Positions 1 to 9,126 are shown, numbered from the stretch's first letter. The stretch is 64,000 nt of DNA from Candidatus Phyllobacterium onerii (GCF_028331445.1 NZ_JAQMHX010000002.1:431610-495609), one strand, 5' to 3'. Notes: generated by a model from the letters alone, not told the origin. Numbers and translations: made by a program.

Positions 1-863
1 CCAAGTACTGTCGTTAGCGCGCAGAACATCAGCGCCCTGTTCGAGCCCTGCGTTTCGGCCAGCATGCCGAGTGGTATCTGCAGCGCAATATTGCCGGCGG
101 CGAAGACAGCCAGCAGCGTTGATATCCTGGCTTCCGGACTACCGTAGCCTTGGCCATAGGCCGACATCAGTGCCAGCGTTACCTGCTCGAACGCGGCAGC
201 GGTAAACACCGCAAACAGAAGCAGCGGTGCCTGCGGCACGAAACGCCTGACGGAAGCCTGCTGCGCATGGCCATTGTTGAATTTGGGCAGTTTCGGCAGC
301 ACCCTGAGCAGGCAAAGCCCGCACAAAACGAAAGCCGTGATGCCGACCAGGAAAGGCGGCCAGCCGTGCGTTCCAACGACGGTCAGGGTGAGCGGCCCCA
401 ATGCAAAGCCGGCGGAAATCACCGACGTATAAACGCCCATGATACGGCCGCGCTGTGCCGGCGGAGTCAGAGCAATCATCCAGGTTTCGCTGATCACGTA
501 GAGCGGATTGACCGCAAAGCCGAGCAGAAAGCGGAGCGGAAACCAGACAAGGACATTCTGCTGCCAGCCGATAACAGCGAGCAGCACAGCTGCCAGGCCG
601 GCGCAGGACAGCGCGGTTCGCCCTGCCCCGAAATGTCGTGAGAGCCATGGGATGAGCGGCGCCGACAGAATAAACCCAAGCGGCGTCATCGCCGCCGACA
701 AGCCGATTAGACCGGGCGACATGCCTTGCCGCTGCAGGATAAAACTGAGCAGAGGATAACTCAGCCCTTGCGCGATAGCGAAGACAGAAACCGTCGCTAT
801 TATGCCTGCCAGCGCTGCCCATGGTTTCGCGTTCGATTGAATCTGCAACTCTTCATTTGCCAT
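1..863 (-). CDS. MFS transporter, 3' end cut by window edge
   Basis: Read on the minus strand from ATG at 863, the frame stays open for about 287 codons to base 1, so the C-terminal third lies outside the window. The protein is hydrophobic with a short polar N-terminus, then repeated membrane segments (FAIAQGLSYPLLSFIL, PLGFILSAPLIPWL). An 'AQRGRIMGVY' loop between helices resembles the MFS signature loop after TM4, and 'SAGFALGPL' follows it. The layout fits a 12-TM drug or metabolite exporter of the inner membrane, and the visible part covers about TM1-TM8. The substrate cannot be told. No partner gene is visible upstream. Confidence 0.8.
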   Translation of the reverse strand, partial: MANEELQIQSNAKPWAALAGIIATVSVFAIAQGLSYPLLSFILQRQGMSPGLIGLSAAMTPLGFILSAPLIPWLSRHFGAGRTALSCAGLAAVLLAVIGWQQNVLVWFPLRFLLGFAVNPLYVISETWMIALTPPAQRGRIMGVYTSVISAGFALGPLTLTVVGTHGWPPFLVGITAFVLCGLCLLRVLPKLPKFNNGHAQQASVRRFVPQAPLLLFAVFTAAAFEQVTLALMSAYGQGYGSPEARISTLLAVFAAGNIALQIPLGMLAETQGSNRALMFCALTTVL

Positions 864-1164
864 GGGTTTGCTCCAAAACGCTTGGCCGGACAACGCTCGG
901 CTCTGTTTTAGCACTCGCTTCACGACCATCGAGCTAACTTGAGGAACTGCCGAGATTGGCAAATTCAGGTTGTCGCGCAGCCCGGACACCCTCGCCTGTT
1001 TCTTCGAAATCCTTATGCCAACTTCAACGAGCCGATCCAATTCTGCAATCGCGATGATGTAGCCGCTATCGATGCAATTCGGCGATCGACGTAAATGGCT
1101 ATGAGGGGTTTAAGCCTACGATTTTAGCTGCGTCAATGAGTGCATTTGTAAGACATCAATTCCA
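864..1164. other. intergenic stretch, no gene seen
   Basis: About 300 bases between the MFS gene start and the candidate small RNA. I see no ORF with a plausible ribosome binding site. The promoter of the MFS gene must lie at the left end of it. Confidence 0.5.
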
Positions 1165-1284
1165 ATCCCACATTGGGTTCAGTCAGCGCGGTTCTCCTCC
1201 CACCTATCCGCGCTGGCTGCTCCCCTTTTGGAGGTTTTCAACCTTCACAATTAAAGCCGGGCTTTTTAGTCCGGCTCTTTTTTG
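1165..1284 (+). ncRNA. candidate trans-acting sRNA with an anti-Shine-Dalgarno loop (cuckoo / alpha-r14-like)
   Basis: A perfect 8-bp stem, CAGCGCGG (1184-1191) with CCGCGCTG (1208-1215), closes a 16-base loop containing CTCCTCCC. A small hairpin CTCC..GGAG and an AGGTT..AACCT stem follow, then a Rho-independent terminator. Rhizobiales are known to carry 'cuckoo' / alpha-r14 RNAs that show exactly such an exposed CCUCCUCCC-type loop, proposed to pair with ribosome binding sites. The 5' end is a guess because I see no convincing promoter. No ORF covers the region. Membership of that family is an inference from the loop motif and layout only. Confidence 0.45.
1255..1283 (+). terminator. Rho-independent terminator
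   Basis: AGCCGG / CCGGCT stem with a 10-base loop followed by CTTTTTT. It ends the candidate sRNA. Confidence 0.7.
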
Positions 1285-1833
1285 CCTGGTGCTCCAGATC
1301 ATCCTTCCGATGTGATACGTGACGCCAACTGTCAAATCCATAGCGCCAAAGGGATGACGCCGGACGCACGTTATCTTACTCGCCTGAGGCATGCGCCCCC
1401 GTGTCCAGATCAGCTGATCCAAAGTGCGCCCACCTTTCGAGTACAAGCTGGTTTGAGGGTTAAAAACATGACACGGCCAGCGGCAAAATTGCCGGTCGCG
1501 CTGCGGCTGGCAGCGCGATTGACATGGGGCTATTTCCTCGGCAAGGATTGCGCAGTTTCCCGGCGAGCTTAGGTGGAGGGCCCGATCGTGGCGAGCTACC
1601 TGGTTCAAGGCGGTTGCCGCCCCTCCCCTGAAACCCGTCCCGCTGCTGTCGAGTGACCGCTCTCCCGGTGGCGGTTTTTTTACGCAATGGTTCCCTAACT
1701 TGCCGAGCCGGCGGTCATATCGCATAGGCGGCCAGGAGCCTACCCCAGATGCTGGGTGCTCATCGCCGCTGCGGCCAAGCCCGCCAGGCGGCTCTTTCGC
1801 AATCCTTTAACCGGTGTATGGGATATTGGCGCG
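1285..1833. other. stretch without a recognisable gene
   Basis: No convincing coding frame. It holds a GGCGG-TTG-CCGCC hairpin near 1610-1622, a CCCTCCCC run and a second terminator at 1656-1681, so another short plus-strand transcript could end here, but no start is visible. Confidence 0.4.
1656..1681 (+). terminator. Rho-independent terminator
   Basis: ACCGC / GCGGT stem, 10-base loop, seven T's. No annotated gene precedes it, which hints at a small RNA between about 1520 and 1680. Confidence 0.6.
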
Positions 1834-2085
1834 ATGGTAGCGTTTACGCGAAATTCGGCAGCAGCCCGTATTGATAAAGACCTTGGCGCAAAGCTGAGAG
1901 CCGCCCGCTTGGCCGCTGGCCTCAGCCAAATCGACCTCGGCGCATCCATGGGCATTTCAGGCACGCAAATCCAGAAGTACGAGAGCGGCAGCAACCGCAT
2001 GGCCGTCTCAATGATGATCGCGTTGTGCCATGTACTCAAGCTTGACCCGATGGCATTCCTTGCGGATTACTTCCCTCAGCGCTGA
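1834..2085 (+). CDS. XRE-family helix-turn-helix regulator
   Basis: 83 residues. A short N-terminus leads into a classic HTH_3 domain at about residues 20-75: 'LGAKLRAARLAAGLSQIDLG' then 'MGISGTQIQKYESGSNRM', with the recognition helix around SGTQIQKYE. It is a single-domain DNA-binding protein of the Cro/C1 type common in rhizobia. An ATG 78 bases upstream is in frame, but the residues it would add do not look like the family, so I start at 1834. The gene stands alone, with a terminator upstream and no clear partner. The target operon is unknown. Confidence 0.75.
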   Translation: MVAFTRNSAAARIDKDLGAKLRAARLAAGLSQIDLGASMGISGTQIQKYESGSNRMAVSMMIALCHVLKLDPMAFLADYFPQR

Positions 2086-2431
2086 CAGCAGTGCCAAGGC
2101 GCGGGCGACGACTTGAAATTCATGACGCTCGTGGGCATTAACGCTGTCACTTACCCGCAGTACCGGATTCCGTCATCAGGTCGGGTCACTGCACCAGAAG
2201 CCGCTGGCAACGATCGTGGCACCAAGTGGTTTCCGGCAGCATCCAAGGTAGCAGTGCGATGAAAAAGTCTTGCTCGCAGCAGCGCTTGTCGCCGCAGCCG
2301 CAATTCCTGCCCGTCGCCAAATCGCAACATGGAAGCAACCAGGTTTTGGACAGTTTCGGGCGAGCTTGAGCGACCATCTCGTTTCGTACATTTTTCTAGC
2401 AATTGGCATTATCTAAGCTTAGGACAGAAGA
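2086..2431. other. stretch without a recognisable gene
   Basis: Three short minus-strand frames overlap here, none with a ribosome binding site or family resemblance. I see nothing supportable in it. Confidence 0.4.
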
Positions 2432-2605
2432 ATGACTTTCGAGGAACCAGCACTCAATAGCGTCGGCATTGAACCAAAAGATGGAAAATGGTTCGTGACA
2501 GTGCACGAAAGCGGGCAAGTTAAGCAGCGCCCCTTTGGTACGGAGGGAGCCGCGAAGGAGTTCGCCAAACAGGAAGAAAGACGCCTGGGCATTGTCAGGA
2601 GATAG
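2432..2605 (+). CDS. small conserved-type hypothetical protein (57 aa)
   Basis: ATG at 2432 follows an 'aggacag' stretch. The product is soluble and charged: an acidic N-terminus, the core 'DGKWFVTVHESGQ', then a Lys/Glu/Arg-rich end (KEFAKQEERRLGIVRR). The composition, with an aromatic beta-like core and a helical amphipathic tail, resembles small single-domain proteins found in many rhizobial genomes, but I do not recognise a named family. It has no membrane segment or signal peptide. Neighbours give no functional hint. Confidence 0.55.
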   Translation: MTFEEPALNSVGIEPKDGKWFVTVHESGQVKQRPFGTEGAAKEFAKQEERRLGIVRR

Positions 2606-2818
2606 CCTTCCGGACTTCGCGTACTGCTGTTTGACGGCACCCAGAAGCCGTCTGCCGCACGAATGTCCTCAAGCTGATTTGAACGATCACGCCAGGATGA
2701 AACGCGACACATTCGTCACATATGGCGTCCGGCATAGACCAGGCAAGTAACGTCTGGCACTGTGCAGAAGAATCCGCAGCACTGCTGGTTCGTATTTTAC
2801 GGCCGGGCGCATGCCCTG

Positions 2819-2950
2819 TCAGCCTCTCGGCAGCGCAATCTCGATGTCCAGAGCCACGACGAGCACGGCAAGTAGCAGCAGCATCGCCAGCGCGGCTACA
2901 CCGACCGTCAAATTTAAATGTCCTCCAACGGGAGCCATTGTTGTCTCCAT
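2819..2950 (-). CDS. small single-pass membrane protein (43 aa)
   Basis: Begins METTMAPVGGHLNL and contains one strong hydrophobic stretch at about residues 17-36 (VAALAMLLLLAVLVVALDIE), ending in a short polar tail. A second ATG four codons in is also possible. The intergenic space to the divergent membrane protein at 3030 is only 79 bases, so the two may share control. Function unknown. Confidence 0.45.
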   Translation of the reverse strand: METTMAPVGGHLNLTVGVAALAMLLLLAVLVVALDIEIALPRG

Positions 2951-2968
2951 GCGTTGACAATGCGTTAA

Positions 2969-2993
2969 GGAATGCGACAGATTTGTGATGGTT
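2969..2993 (+). promoter_or_regulatory. near-match to an EcfG promoter
   Basis: GGAAT-N17-GTT, one base off the GGAAC-N17-GTT pattern seen many times in this window, ending 36 bases before the membrane-protein start at 3030. Confidence 0.3.
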
Positions 2994-3029
2994 TTGTGAC
3001 ATGTCAAGTGCATGCAAATCAGGTGATCG

Positions 3030-3764
3030 ATGAGTGTCCGGCTCACCAATGTGGCCAATAGCGAAATTCCGTTAAGAGCGCGCACGCTTGTGAGGCCGGG
3101 CTGGGTGTATGTGCTGGCCTGTGCAGTTTCGGCGGTACTGCTCGGTGCAGGTTTTATGCAGGATCTGCTACTCTATTCTGGTGCCAAGCCGGACCTTTCC
3201 AACAAGATATGGCTGCTCGACGTCGACTCGGAGGACAGCGCGTTCACTTGGCTATCTGTGGTGGTAGCGTTTTCCGCCGCATGGCTGCTTTTTCTGGCAA
3301 GCCGGGACGCAGCCATGCGCGGCAGCAGGTTCAAATATCACTGGTATGCGCTCACAGGACTTTTTCTGTTGCTTTCGTTCGACGAATTCGCCGGCATTCA
3401 TGAAAAGATTTCTGCCGCTTTGTCCGGAAGGATGGAGCACACTGGCCTGATGTATTTCGCCTGGGCGGCGCCAGCCGGTATCGTCAGCCTGATCGGTCTT
3501 GCGGCCTTTATTCCCTTCATCAGGTCGTTTCCGTTGACGCTCGCGGGGCTCCTCGTGCTTTCAGCCCTGATCTTCCTTAGTGGCGCCGTCGGATTCGAGA
3601 TGATTGGCGGCAGCGTTGCTGAAGTTGAAGGGATTGAATCATTTCGGTACCGAATATTGACGAACATCGAGGAAGGTCTGGAAATGGCCGGGATACTGGT
3701 CTTCATCTATGTGTTGTTGTGCCATCTGAAACGTTCGGGAGCAACACTCCAACCCAGCGCCTGA
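3030..3764 (+). CDS. multi-pass membrane protein of unknown function
   Basis: 244 residues with about six predicted membrane helices. One starts near residue 24 (GWVYVLACAVSAVLLGAGFM) and others lie near 75-92, 105-120, 140-165, 170-190 and 215-235. Two acidic motifs sit in or beside membrane segments: 'LLSFDEFAGIHEKI' and, near the end, 'EGLEMAGILVFIY'. Acid/His pairs in membranes can bind metal or protons, but I do not recognise the family. ATG 3030 is chosen because the reading frame and the near-match stress promoter upstream agree with it. It has no signal peptide and no obvious operon partner. Confidence 0.7.
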   Translation: MSVRLTNVANSEIPLRARTLVRPGWVYVLACAVSAVLLGAGFMQDLLLYSGAKPDLSNKIWLLDVDSEDSAFTWLSVVVAFSAAWLLFLASRDAAMRGSRFKYHWYALTGLFLLLSFDEFAGIHEKISAALSGRMEHTGLMYFAWAAPAGIVSLIGLAAFIPFIRSFPLTLAGLLVLSALIFLSGAVGFEMIGGSVAEVEGIESFRYRILTNIEEGLEMAGILVFIYVLLCHLKRSGATLQPSA

Positions 3765-3890
3765 TTTCCAAATTCTGCCGGATGCCGAATTGAACAACTT
3801 GGCAGCTTTGTTGATAAAATTGGCCCCGCCCACTCAATTGGCCGCAAAAGTCGCCCTGGCATCACAACGGCAATGGATGCCTCTCCGGGG

Positions 3891-4490
3891 CACGGGACGG
3901 GATCGTCATTGTTGAATTGCTTGCTACCAAGACGCAGAAATGAAAAGGCGAGGAAAATGCTTAAGTTCGTCTCCGCCGAAGGGCAGCCAGTTTACGTGAA
4001 CCCGCATAGAATTGTGCGGCCCAGAAATATCCTGACGCGCAACGCCCAACCATTCGCAGTTGCAACGCAGTGGCGCGACGCGGTCGAACCGATTTCATCA
4101 TTATATAAACGGCTTATTCAACCTCATTCGCTTCATCGCCGTGCGCATCGACAATAGACGTGGAAAGCGCTTTGCGTGGCACCGATCGTCTTGACGCCGA
4201 TGAATGGACACAGGTCAGCGCTCGCGTTCCCATCCGCTAAAGAGATGGAGTTTCCGCTCGCTTTGCGAACCAAGTGATCTAGCTGGATCCTGCGATAAGT
4301 TCGCGCCGCTGACCCGTGCGAAGATAGCAAGGAGCTTGGCCATTTTTCGTCAAGGCTAGCGTTCACCTCTCCTTCCTCCAGTACCGGACAGAAGGGAGCC
4401 GTCCCGACAATTCAAGTGTTTTGCAACCGCCCCCGTTTCAGCAAAAGGTCTGAGGAAGACGTTGCGTCTCTTTTTCGCGCCAGGCCGGAT
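3891..4490. repeat. 600-bp direct repeat, copy 1
   Basis: Nearly identical to 10720-11301 in the same orientation, from CACGGGACGGGAT through CAGGCCGGAT. The two copies differ by a short insertion near 3930-3950 and scattered substitutions. Each carries the start of a small protein (MLKFVSAEGQPVYVNPHRI) that breaks down after about 25 residues; in this copy the frame opens at 3957. The right part has no recognised gene. The two copies lie beside the two heat-shock loci (hsp20 here, groESL there). Confidence 0.85.
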
Positions 4491-4660
4491 GGGCCCGGCT
4501 GGTATTTGCGTTCCGGTCGGCGGCGCTCTCGACGTCCGGTCTTCGAGCGCAAGGCGGTTGAGTTCATACAAGAAATCCGCGCGGGGATAGCGTGAGCAGG
4601 CTGCTTAACCGGACACGGGAGTGCACCCGTGTGGATGCACCCCGCGGACAGTGACCGAGG

Positions 4661-5171
4661 TCAGTTTTCGCTGCCGATGGCGATACGCTTGGCCTTGGCC
4701 TGGGCTTTTTCGGTCTTCGGCAGTGTTATAGTCAGAAGACCGTTTTTGAAGGCTGCGGCGACTTTGTTCTCGTCGACCGCCCGCCCCAAGCCGATGCGCC
4801 GCTCGAACCGCCCGTAATAGCGCTCACTGAACTGCCTGTCCTTGTCTTCAGTTTCTGATTTCTTTTCGCCGCGAAGCGTCAGAATACCGTCCACCAGGAC
4901 AACCTCGATGTCTTGTTCTTCAAGACCCGGCACCTCGGCCGTAAACTGGATTTCCTTGTCATTCTCCGAGAACTCGACGCGCGGCCAAGTTCCGTTGCGC
5001 GCTGTCATTGGGTTGAACAGCGAGGCGTTGCCAAACCCTTGGGAAAACCTCGTCGAACAGCCGGTTGACGTTGCGGTGCAGTGACAGGAACGGATCCATG
5101 TCATCCTCGCGATAGACGCTCGGAACGTTATTGTTGCCCCGATTCCATGAAATAAGATCACGTACGCTCAT
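4661..5171 (-). pseudogene. Hsp20 / alpha-crystallin small heat-shock protein, one frameshift
   Basis: The N-terminus 'MSVRDLISWNRGNNNVPSVY' starts at 5171. The frame is lost after 'LHRNVNRLFDEVF' and the rest continues one frame over: 'GFGNASLFNPM', the alpha-crystallin domain (AEVPGLEEQDIEVVLVDG), 'AAAFKNGLLTITLPK' and a final IxI-type 'KRIAIG'. One extra G/C in the GGG run at 5041-5043 explains it, so this could be a sequencing error or a recent mutation. The full product would be about 170 residues, normal for class-A bacterial small Hsps that hold unfolding proteins in the cytoplasm. The start has a 'gaaaggag' binding site. It is followed 83 bases upstream by a second damaged hsp20. Confidence 0.85.
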
Positions 5172-5254
5172 AGTCTTGTCTCCTTTCGTGTTTCTCCTTT
5201 TTTTCTGCCAGAGGCACCGGCTTCCGGCGCCTGCTCGGGCTGCTTATTTGCCAA

Positions 5255-5662
5255 TCAGGCGGCGACGCTGTTGCCCACCTGCTTGCGGGCAGGCTTCGTG
5301 CCGGGGTCGGCATTGATGGCGATGCGGCGCGGCTTCATCTCCTCGGGAATTTCCTTCTTGAGATCGACCACGAGCAGACCGTTTTCCAGTCGCGCACCGG
5401 TAACGCTCACATGGTCAGCGAGTTCGAAGCGGTGCGTGAATGGCCGTAGGGCCAGGCCGTGATGGAGATATTGGACTTCCTCGCCGTTCGACTTCGCGCC
5501 ATTGACCACAAGCATATTCGGCTCGTGGGTGATCGATAGCTCATCTTCGGCAAAGCCTGCCACGGCCGTGACAATGCGGTAGCTGTCTTCGCCGAGCTTG
5601 ACGATGTCATAAGGCGGCCAGTTCTCGCTGCCTTGCAGATGACCGGACGAGGGAATATCCTG
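5255..5662 (-). pseudogene. IbpA-type Hsp20, N-terminal part missing
   Basis: The open frame starts after an in-frame TAG at 5663-5665 and gives 'SENWPPYDIVKLGEDSYRIV', then 'AVAGFAEDELSI', 'LHHGLALRPFTHRFELADHV', 'ARLENGLLVVDLKKEIPE' and the IxI motif 'RRIAIN'. Intact IbpA-like proteins begin about 35 residues earlier with an aromatic N-terminal arm, which has been replaced here by unrelated DNA (the ABC-ATPase remnant). No start codon with a binding site precedes the domain; an internal ATG at 5563 would lack half the crystallin domain. Therefore I call it a truncated relic next to the first hsp20. Confidence 0.75.
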
Positions 5663-5689
5663 CTACGCAGTCTAATAAACGGCTGGAGC

Positions 5690-5965
5690 AATGTGCTGAT
5701 CGAAGAAGAGATGGAAAATATCATCGAGTTCAGCGAAATCGGCGAATTCATTGATATACCTTATAAAAGTTATTCCCAAGGTATGGCGGCTCGTCTGCTT
5801 TTTCAATCGAAACAGCTGTGACGCAGGAAATTCTGCTTCTGGAATTCGTTTCGGCGCCGCCGATACCGCATGCAGAATATGTTGCAAGGCGCGGGCGTCA
5901 TGGTCATCGCATCCCATAATCACGATCTGCTGAAGCAGGCGTGTAACAAGATCATGCACATTTAA
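5690..5965 (+). pseudogene. remnant of a polysaccharide-export ABC ATPase (Wzt / RfbE-like)
   Basis: Pieces in different frames match the middle and end of these ATPases: 'ENIIEFSEIGEFIDIPYKSY' and 'SQGMAARLLF' (signature region), then after a shift 'ISTAVTQEILLLEF' (Walker B surroundings), then 'GVMVIASHNHDLLKQACNKI' (H-loop region) and a stop. At least two frameshifts and an internal deletion are needed. Intact relatives export O-antigen or capsule with a two-TM permease, and none is present. The fragment joins the truncated hsp20 at about 5662, so it marks a recombination junction just upstream of tRNA-Leu. Confidence 0.75.
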
Positions 5966-6054
5966 GAAATCATCGTATTGCTGTTGACGGAAGGGTGGCT
6001 CTGCATGTATTTGGCTTTTTACGGTCGTGCTTGCCCATGTCCGACGCTCTTGCG

Positions 6055-6139
6055 GCCCCCTTGGCGGAATTGGTAGACGCGCCTGACTCAAAATCAGGTT
6101 CCGAAAGGAGTGCTGGTTCGATTCCGGCAGGGGGCACCA
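6055..6139 (+). tRNA. tRNA-Leu (anticodon CAA)
   Basis: 85 bases with acceptor stem GCCCCCT / AGGGGGC, D-arm TGGCGGAATTGGTAGACGCG, anticodon stem CCTGA / TCAGG around loop CTCAAAA (anticodon CAA), a variable arm typical of a class II tRNA, T-arm GGTTCGATTCC and encoded CCA at 6137-6139. It reads UUG. tRNA genes are common attachment sites, and an integrase relic lies 3 kb downstream. Confidence 0.95.
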
Positions 6140-6237
6140 AAAGACACCAAAAATCCCACATCGCATTGATACTGCAACGATAATTCGTCCTCAGGGTACT
6201 GTTTGACGTACCAATTGAGGACCTACGATGCCACGCT

Positions 6238-6465
6238 GACATCTCAGACCTGTTCTACCAAGGAATAGGTCATCATCTCCAGTTCCGTGAGAGCCAGATC
6301 ATGGTGGATATTCTCCTCAGGCTGAAAGCCATGGAGATTGTGGCGCTCCCCATCCACGATGCGATCTTGGTTCCTCAATCGAAGGCGGATATCGCTGAGC
6401 AGGTCATGCTGGACACATTCCTCCAACACACATCGGTGCCTGGAGTGGTTACCATTGAGGGAGGA
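6238..6465 (+). pseudogene. C-terminal fragment of a phage/plasmid-type conserved protein
   Basis: An open frame without a start gives 'DISDLFYQGIGHHLQFRESQ' followed by 'IMVDILLRLKAMEIVALPIH', 'DAILVPQSKADIAEQVML' and 'GVVTIE'. The 'LPIHDAILV' segment looks like the C-terminal His-Asp region of replication or polymerase-like proteins carried by rhizobial plasmids and phages. Everything N-terminal is missing, and the frame runs on into unrelated sequence. The similarity is from memory of the motif pattern, so the exact family is uncertain. It lies 100 bases past tRNA-Leu, as expected for integrated foreign DNA. Confidence 0.5.
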
Positions 6466-6953
6466 GGCAGTGGCCTCTACTCCTCTTTAACTTTACCTGA
6501 CACTCAGGTTACACCACAGGTATCCTTGGAAGCGTCCCTGACGGTTGCACTCACCGTCCAAGCCGACCTTCAGCCCGACAGCAAATCGGAATACCGGCGC
6601 GTACAGGTGGCCTACCGAGCTTCATGTGTACCCGCGATCAAGAGGACAGGTCCTTCGCCACCTCGGCAAGGATGTTGAGAGGGCGACCGAACTACTGCTC
6701 GCTCATCTTAAGGTGTAGGCTCATTCCCACGGTGAGCTAACCCCTGCCCCTTTCGACTTGTTACTGTTACGTACTTCCATCGACCCAATCCAGCGACTAC
6801 CATCAGCTATCAGCGGAATTTCCTCGCACCTATCCTATCCAATATCGCAACTCTTAACGATGCAAACTTGGTGGACGTTGCCAGACACACGCTGAAGAGA
6901 CCGCGCCAAAAAATTCATTCATTTATTGTTTACTAGCAATGGGAGGACGTATC
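6466..6953. other. stretch without a recognisable gene
   Basis: No coding frame with a binding site or family resemblance. It lies between the fragment after tRNA-Leu and the DUF1254 gene and presumably contains the latter's promoter. Confidence 0.4.
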
Positions 6954-8387
6954 TTGAAAATGGGATTATCCACTCTTGTCGCTGCTGTGCTTTTGGCTAC
7001 GGCACCACTTGTCCACGGAGCGATAGCCGAAGAGGCCTTGAGCGAACAGGATGCGCACGCGATCGGTGTCGATGCCTATGTCTACTTGTACCCGTTGGTC
7101 ACAATGGACGTGACCCGAAAGCAGGCGACCAATATCGAGGCAGGCAAGGTCTTCGGTCGAGGGCCCGCCAACGAATTCACCAATGTTCCGGAATTCCCAC
7201 CAGCGGACTTTAAGGACGTCGTGCGGTCGAATTTCGATACGCTCTACTCCATCGCGTGGCTGGACATGACCAAGGAGCCGATGATTGTTTCTGTGCCGGA
7301 CACGGACGGGCGCTATTATCTTCTGCCAATGCTCGACATGTGGACAGACGTATTTGCCTCGCCGGGCTGGCGGACCACGGGGACCGAAAAAGCCGACTTC
7401 GCCATCGTTCCTCCCGGATGGGAAGGAAAGGAATTGCCAGCCGGAACGCAGCGGATAGATGCGCCGACGCCTTTCGTCTGGGTCATCGGACGCACCAAGA
7501 CTGACGGTCCGCCCGACTACGATGCGGTTCATAAGGTTCAAGCTGGTTACAAGGTAACGCCGCTGTCGCAATGGGGCAAGACGCCCGAGCCCGTCAAAGT
7601 GGCGATCGATGCGGCGGTCGACATGAAGACGCCGCCGAAAAAGACGGTTGACGGGATGACGGCAGGCGAATTCTTTGCCTATGCGGCAGAGCTTCTCAAG
7701 GACAATCCTCCTCACATTACCGATCAACCCATCGTGAGCCAGTTGAAGCGTATCGGCATTGAGCCCGGCAAGAGCTTCGATTTGGGCAAAGCCGACCCTG
7801 TTGTCGCCAAGGCGCTTGAGGGTACGCCAGCCGACGCACAGAAACTCATGGAATGGAAGTTGGCGACGTTGGCACGGGTCGCCAATTACTGGTCGATGAA
7901 TACGGATACGATGGGCGTCTACGGCAACTACTATCTGAAACGTGCCATTGTCACTCAGCTTGGCCTTGGCGCAAACTTGCCTGACGATGCCATCTACCCG
8001 CTCAACCTCGGCGACGAAAAAGGCAACCCGCTCAGCGGGGCGAACAGCTACACCATTCATTTCGACAAGGAAACACTGCCGCCTGTCAGGGCGTTCTGGT
8101 CGATTACCCTTTATGATCCGGAGGGGTTTCAGGTCGGCAACAGCCTCAACCGTTTTGCAGTGAGTAGCTGGATGCCTTTCAAATACAACCCCGACGGTTC
8201 GCTTGATCTCTACCTCCAGAACAAGAGCCCAGGCGCGGAAAAGGAAGCCAATTGGCTCCCCGCACCAACGGGTGGTTTCAACCTGACCATGCGTCTTTAC
8301 AGTCCGAAAATGGAAGCGCTGACAGGTCGATGGAATCCGCCACCTGTGACGATGGTCCCAGCACTCCAGAATGTGGTTGCGCAATAG
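6954..8387 (+). CDS. DUF1254 / DUF1214 periplasmic protein
   Basis: 477 residues. A signal peptide (MGLSTLVAAVLLATAPLVHG, cleavage near AIAEEA) is followed by a DUF1254 domain at about residues 40-170 ('AYVYLYPLVTMDVTR', 'RSNFDTLYSIAWLDM', 'RYYLLPMLDMWTDVF') and a DUF1214 domain at the C-terminus ('RAFWSITLYDPEGFQV', 'LYLQNKSPG'). This two-domain family is widespread and exported, but its biochemical role is not settled. Start choice: GGGAGG at 6941-6946 overlaps the upstream ATG at 6939 but is well spaced for TTG 6954 or ATG 6960, and I use TTG 6954. The gene stands alone. Confidence 0.85.
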   Translation: MKMGLSTLVAAVLLATAPLVHGAIAEEALSEQDAHAIGVDAYVYLYPLVTMDVTRKQATNIEAGKVFGRGPANEFTNVPEFPPADFKDVVRSNFDTLYSIAWLDMTKEPMIVSVPDTDGRYYLLPMLDMWTDVFASPGWRTTGTEKADFAIVPPGWEGKELPAGTQRIDAPTPFVWVIGRTKTDGPPDYDAVHKVQAGYKVTPLSQWGKTPEPVKVAIDAAVDMKTPPKKTVDGMTAGEFFAYAAELLKDNPPHITDQPIVSQLKRIGIEPGKSFDLGKADPVVAKALEGTPADAQKLMEWKLATLARVANYWSMNTDTMGVYGNYYLKRAIVTQLGLGANLPDDAIYPLNLGDEKGNPLSGANSYTIHFDKETLPPVRAFWSITLYDPEGFQVGNSLNRFAVSSWMPFKYNPDGSLDLYLQNKSPGAEKEANWLPAPTGGFNLTMRLYSPKMEALTGRWNPPPVTMVPALQNVVAQ

Positions 8388-8675
8388 CGCCATCGCTGCG
8401 GTAGTTGAGCTACGTGGCTGCGGCCCTTACAAGGTCTGCAGCTTCGTGAGGTTTTCCATCCAGCAAGTGCTGCCATCGCAAGTGGATGCACATTTCTTCG
8501 TTTAGATGGTTGGTCTAAGCTGTCACCCGCCTAGCGCTCAACTAGTTGATTTCATTTGGTAAAAATGGTTCACTTGGCATGTGGCGGAGAGAGCGGGACT
8601 GGACGACAATCGAGACGATTTGACGACATAAGGCATCCCAGCATGTGGTACGTTGGCATAGCTGGGGGCGGCCTA
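8388..8675. other. intergenic stretch
   Basis: About 290 bases with no ORF or clear signal apart from what must be the promoter of the lipoprotein gene. Confidence 0.4.
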
Positions 8676-9126
8676 ATGAATGATCTGAGGAAACCGGTGT
8701 GTATTGGAGCGCTCTGTCTGTCGGGGTGTGCCAGTGGCTACGAGCAACAGCCATATGCGGGGACGGGCGACCGTATCAATCCCGTACTATGTCAAGCACC
8801 TCAGTATCTTGGGGACTACCAAAGGGGCCTTTGTGCATCTCAGGGGGCCGTGGTCGCACAAGGTGCACCTCAAGCCCAACTGACCTATTTCGGACCCGGA
8901 ACCACCTACAGCCCCGTTTACGGAAGTGGTGAGCTACAAGCCTCGCCTACCGCCAAGCTACCAGAGCAGTGCTGGAGTGTACCGGGGTAGCTCTGGAGGG
9001 TGTCAGTCTGGCAACTACTACGGTGCCACCAGCTGCATCACAGGTCTACCGAAGACCACGCATGTCAGCAGCTACTATCGAAAGAATGGGACGTTTGTGA
9101 ACTCGTACTACCGAAGTCGGAGGTAG
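8676..9126 (+). pseudogene. small lipoprotein with a frameshift
   Basis: ATG 8676 begins 'MNDLRKPVCIGALCLSGCAS', a short signal peptide with lipobox LSGC. The frame continues to 'TTYSPVYGSG' at about 8930, where the sensible sequence switches to the next frame: 'VVSYKPRLPPSYQSSAGVYR', many Tyr/Ser/Gly, and a C-terminal 'THVSSYYRKNGTFVNSYYR'. That ending is the His-x-x-x-Tyr-Tyr-Arg-Lys-Asn-Gly motif of small rhizobial secreted proteins. Read in one frame only, the lipoprotein would end in low-quality sequence at 8990. A separate GTG-started gene at 8926 is the alternative. Sequencing error is possible. Confidence 0.6.

Noticed and set aside
139..822. 227-codon minus-strand frame at the left edge
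   Set aside because: It is out of frame with the better MFS reading that starts at 863 and runs off the window.
6966..8393. 475-codon open frame on the minus strand opposite the DUF1254 gene
   Set aside because: It mirrors the real gene codon for codon, has Arg/Val-rich composition and no family motif. A shadow.
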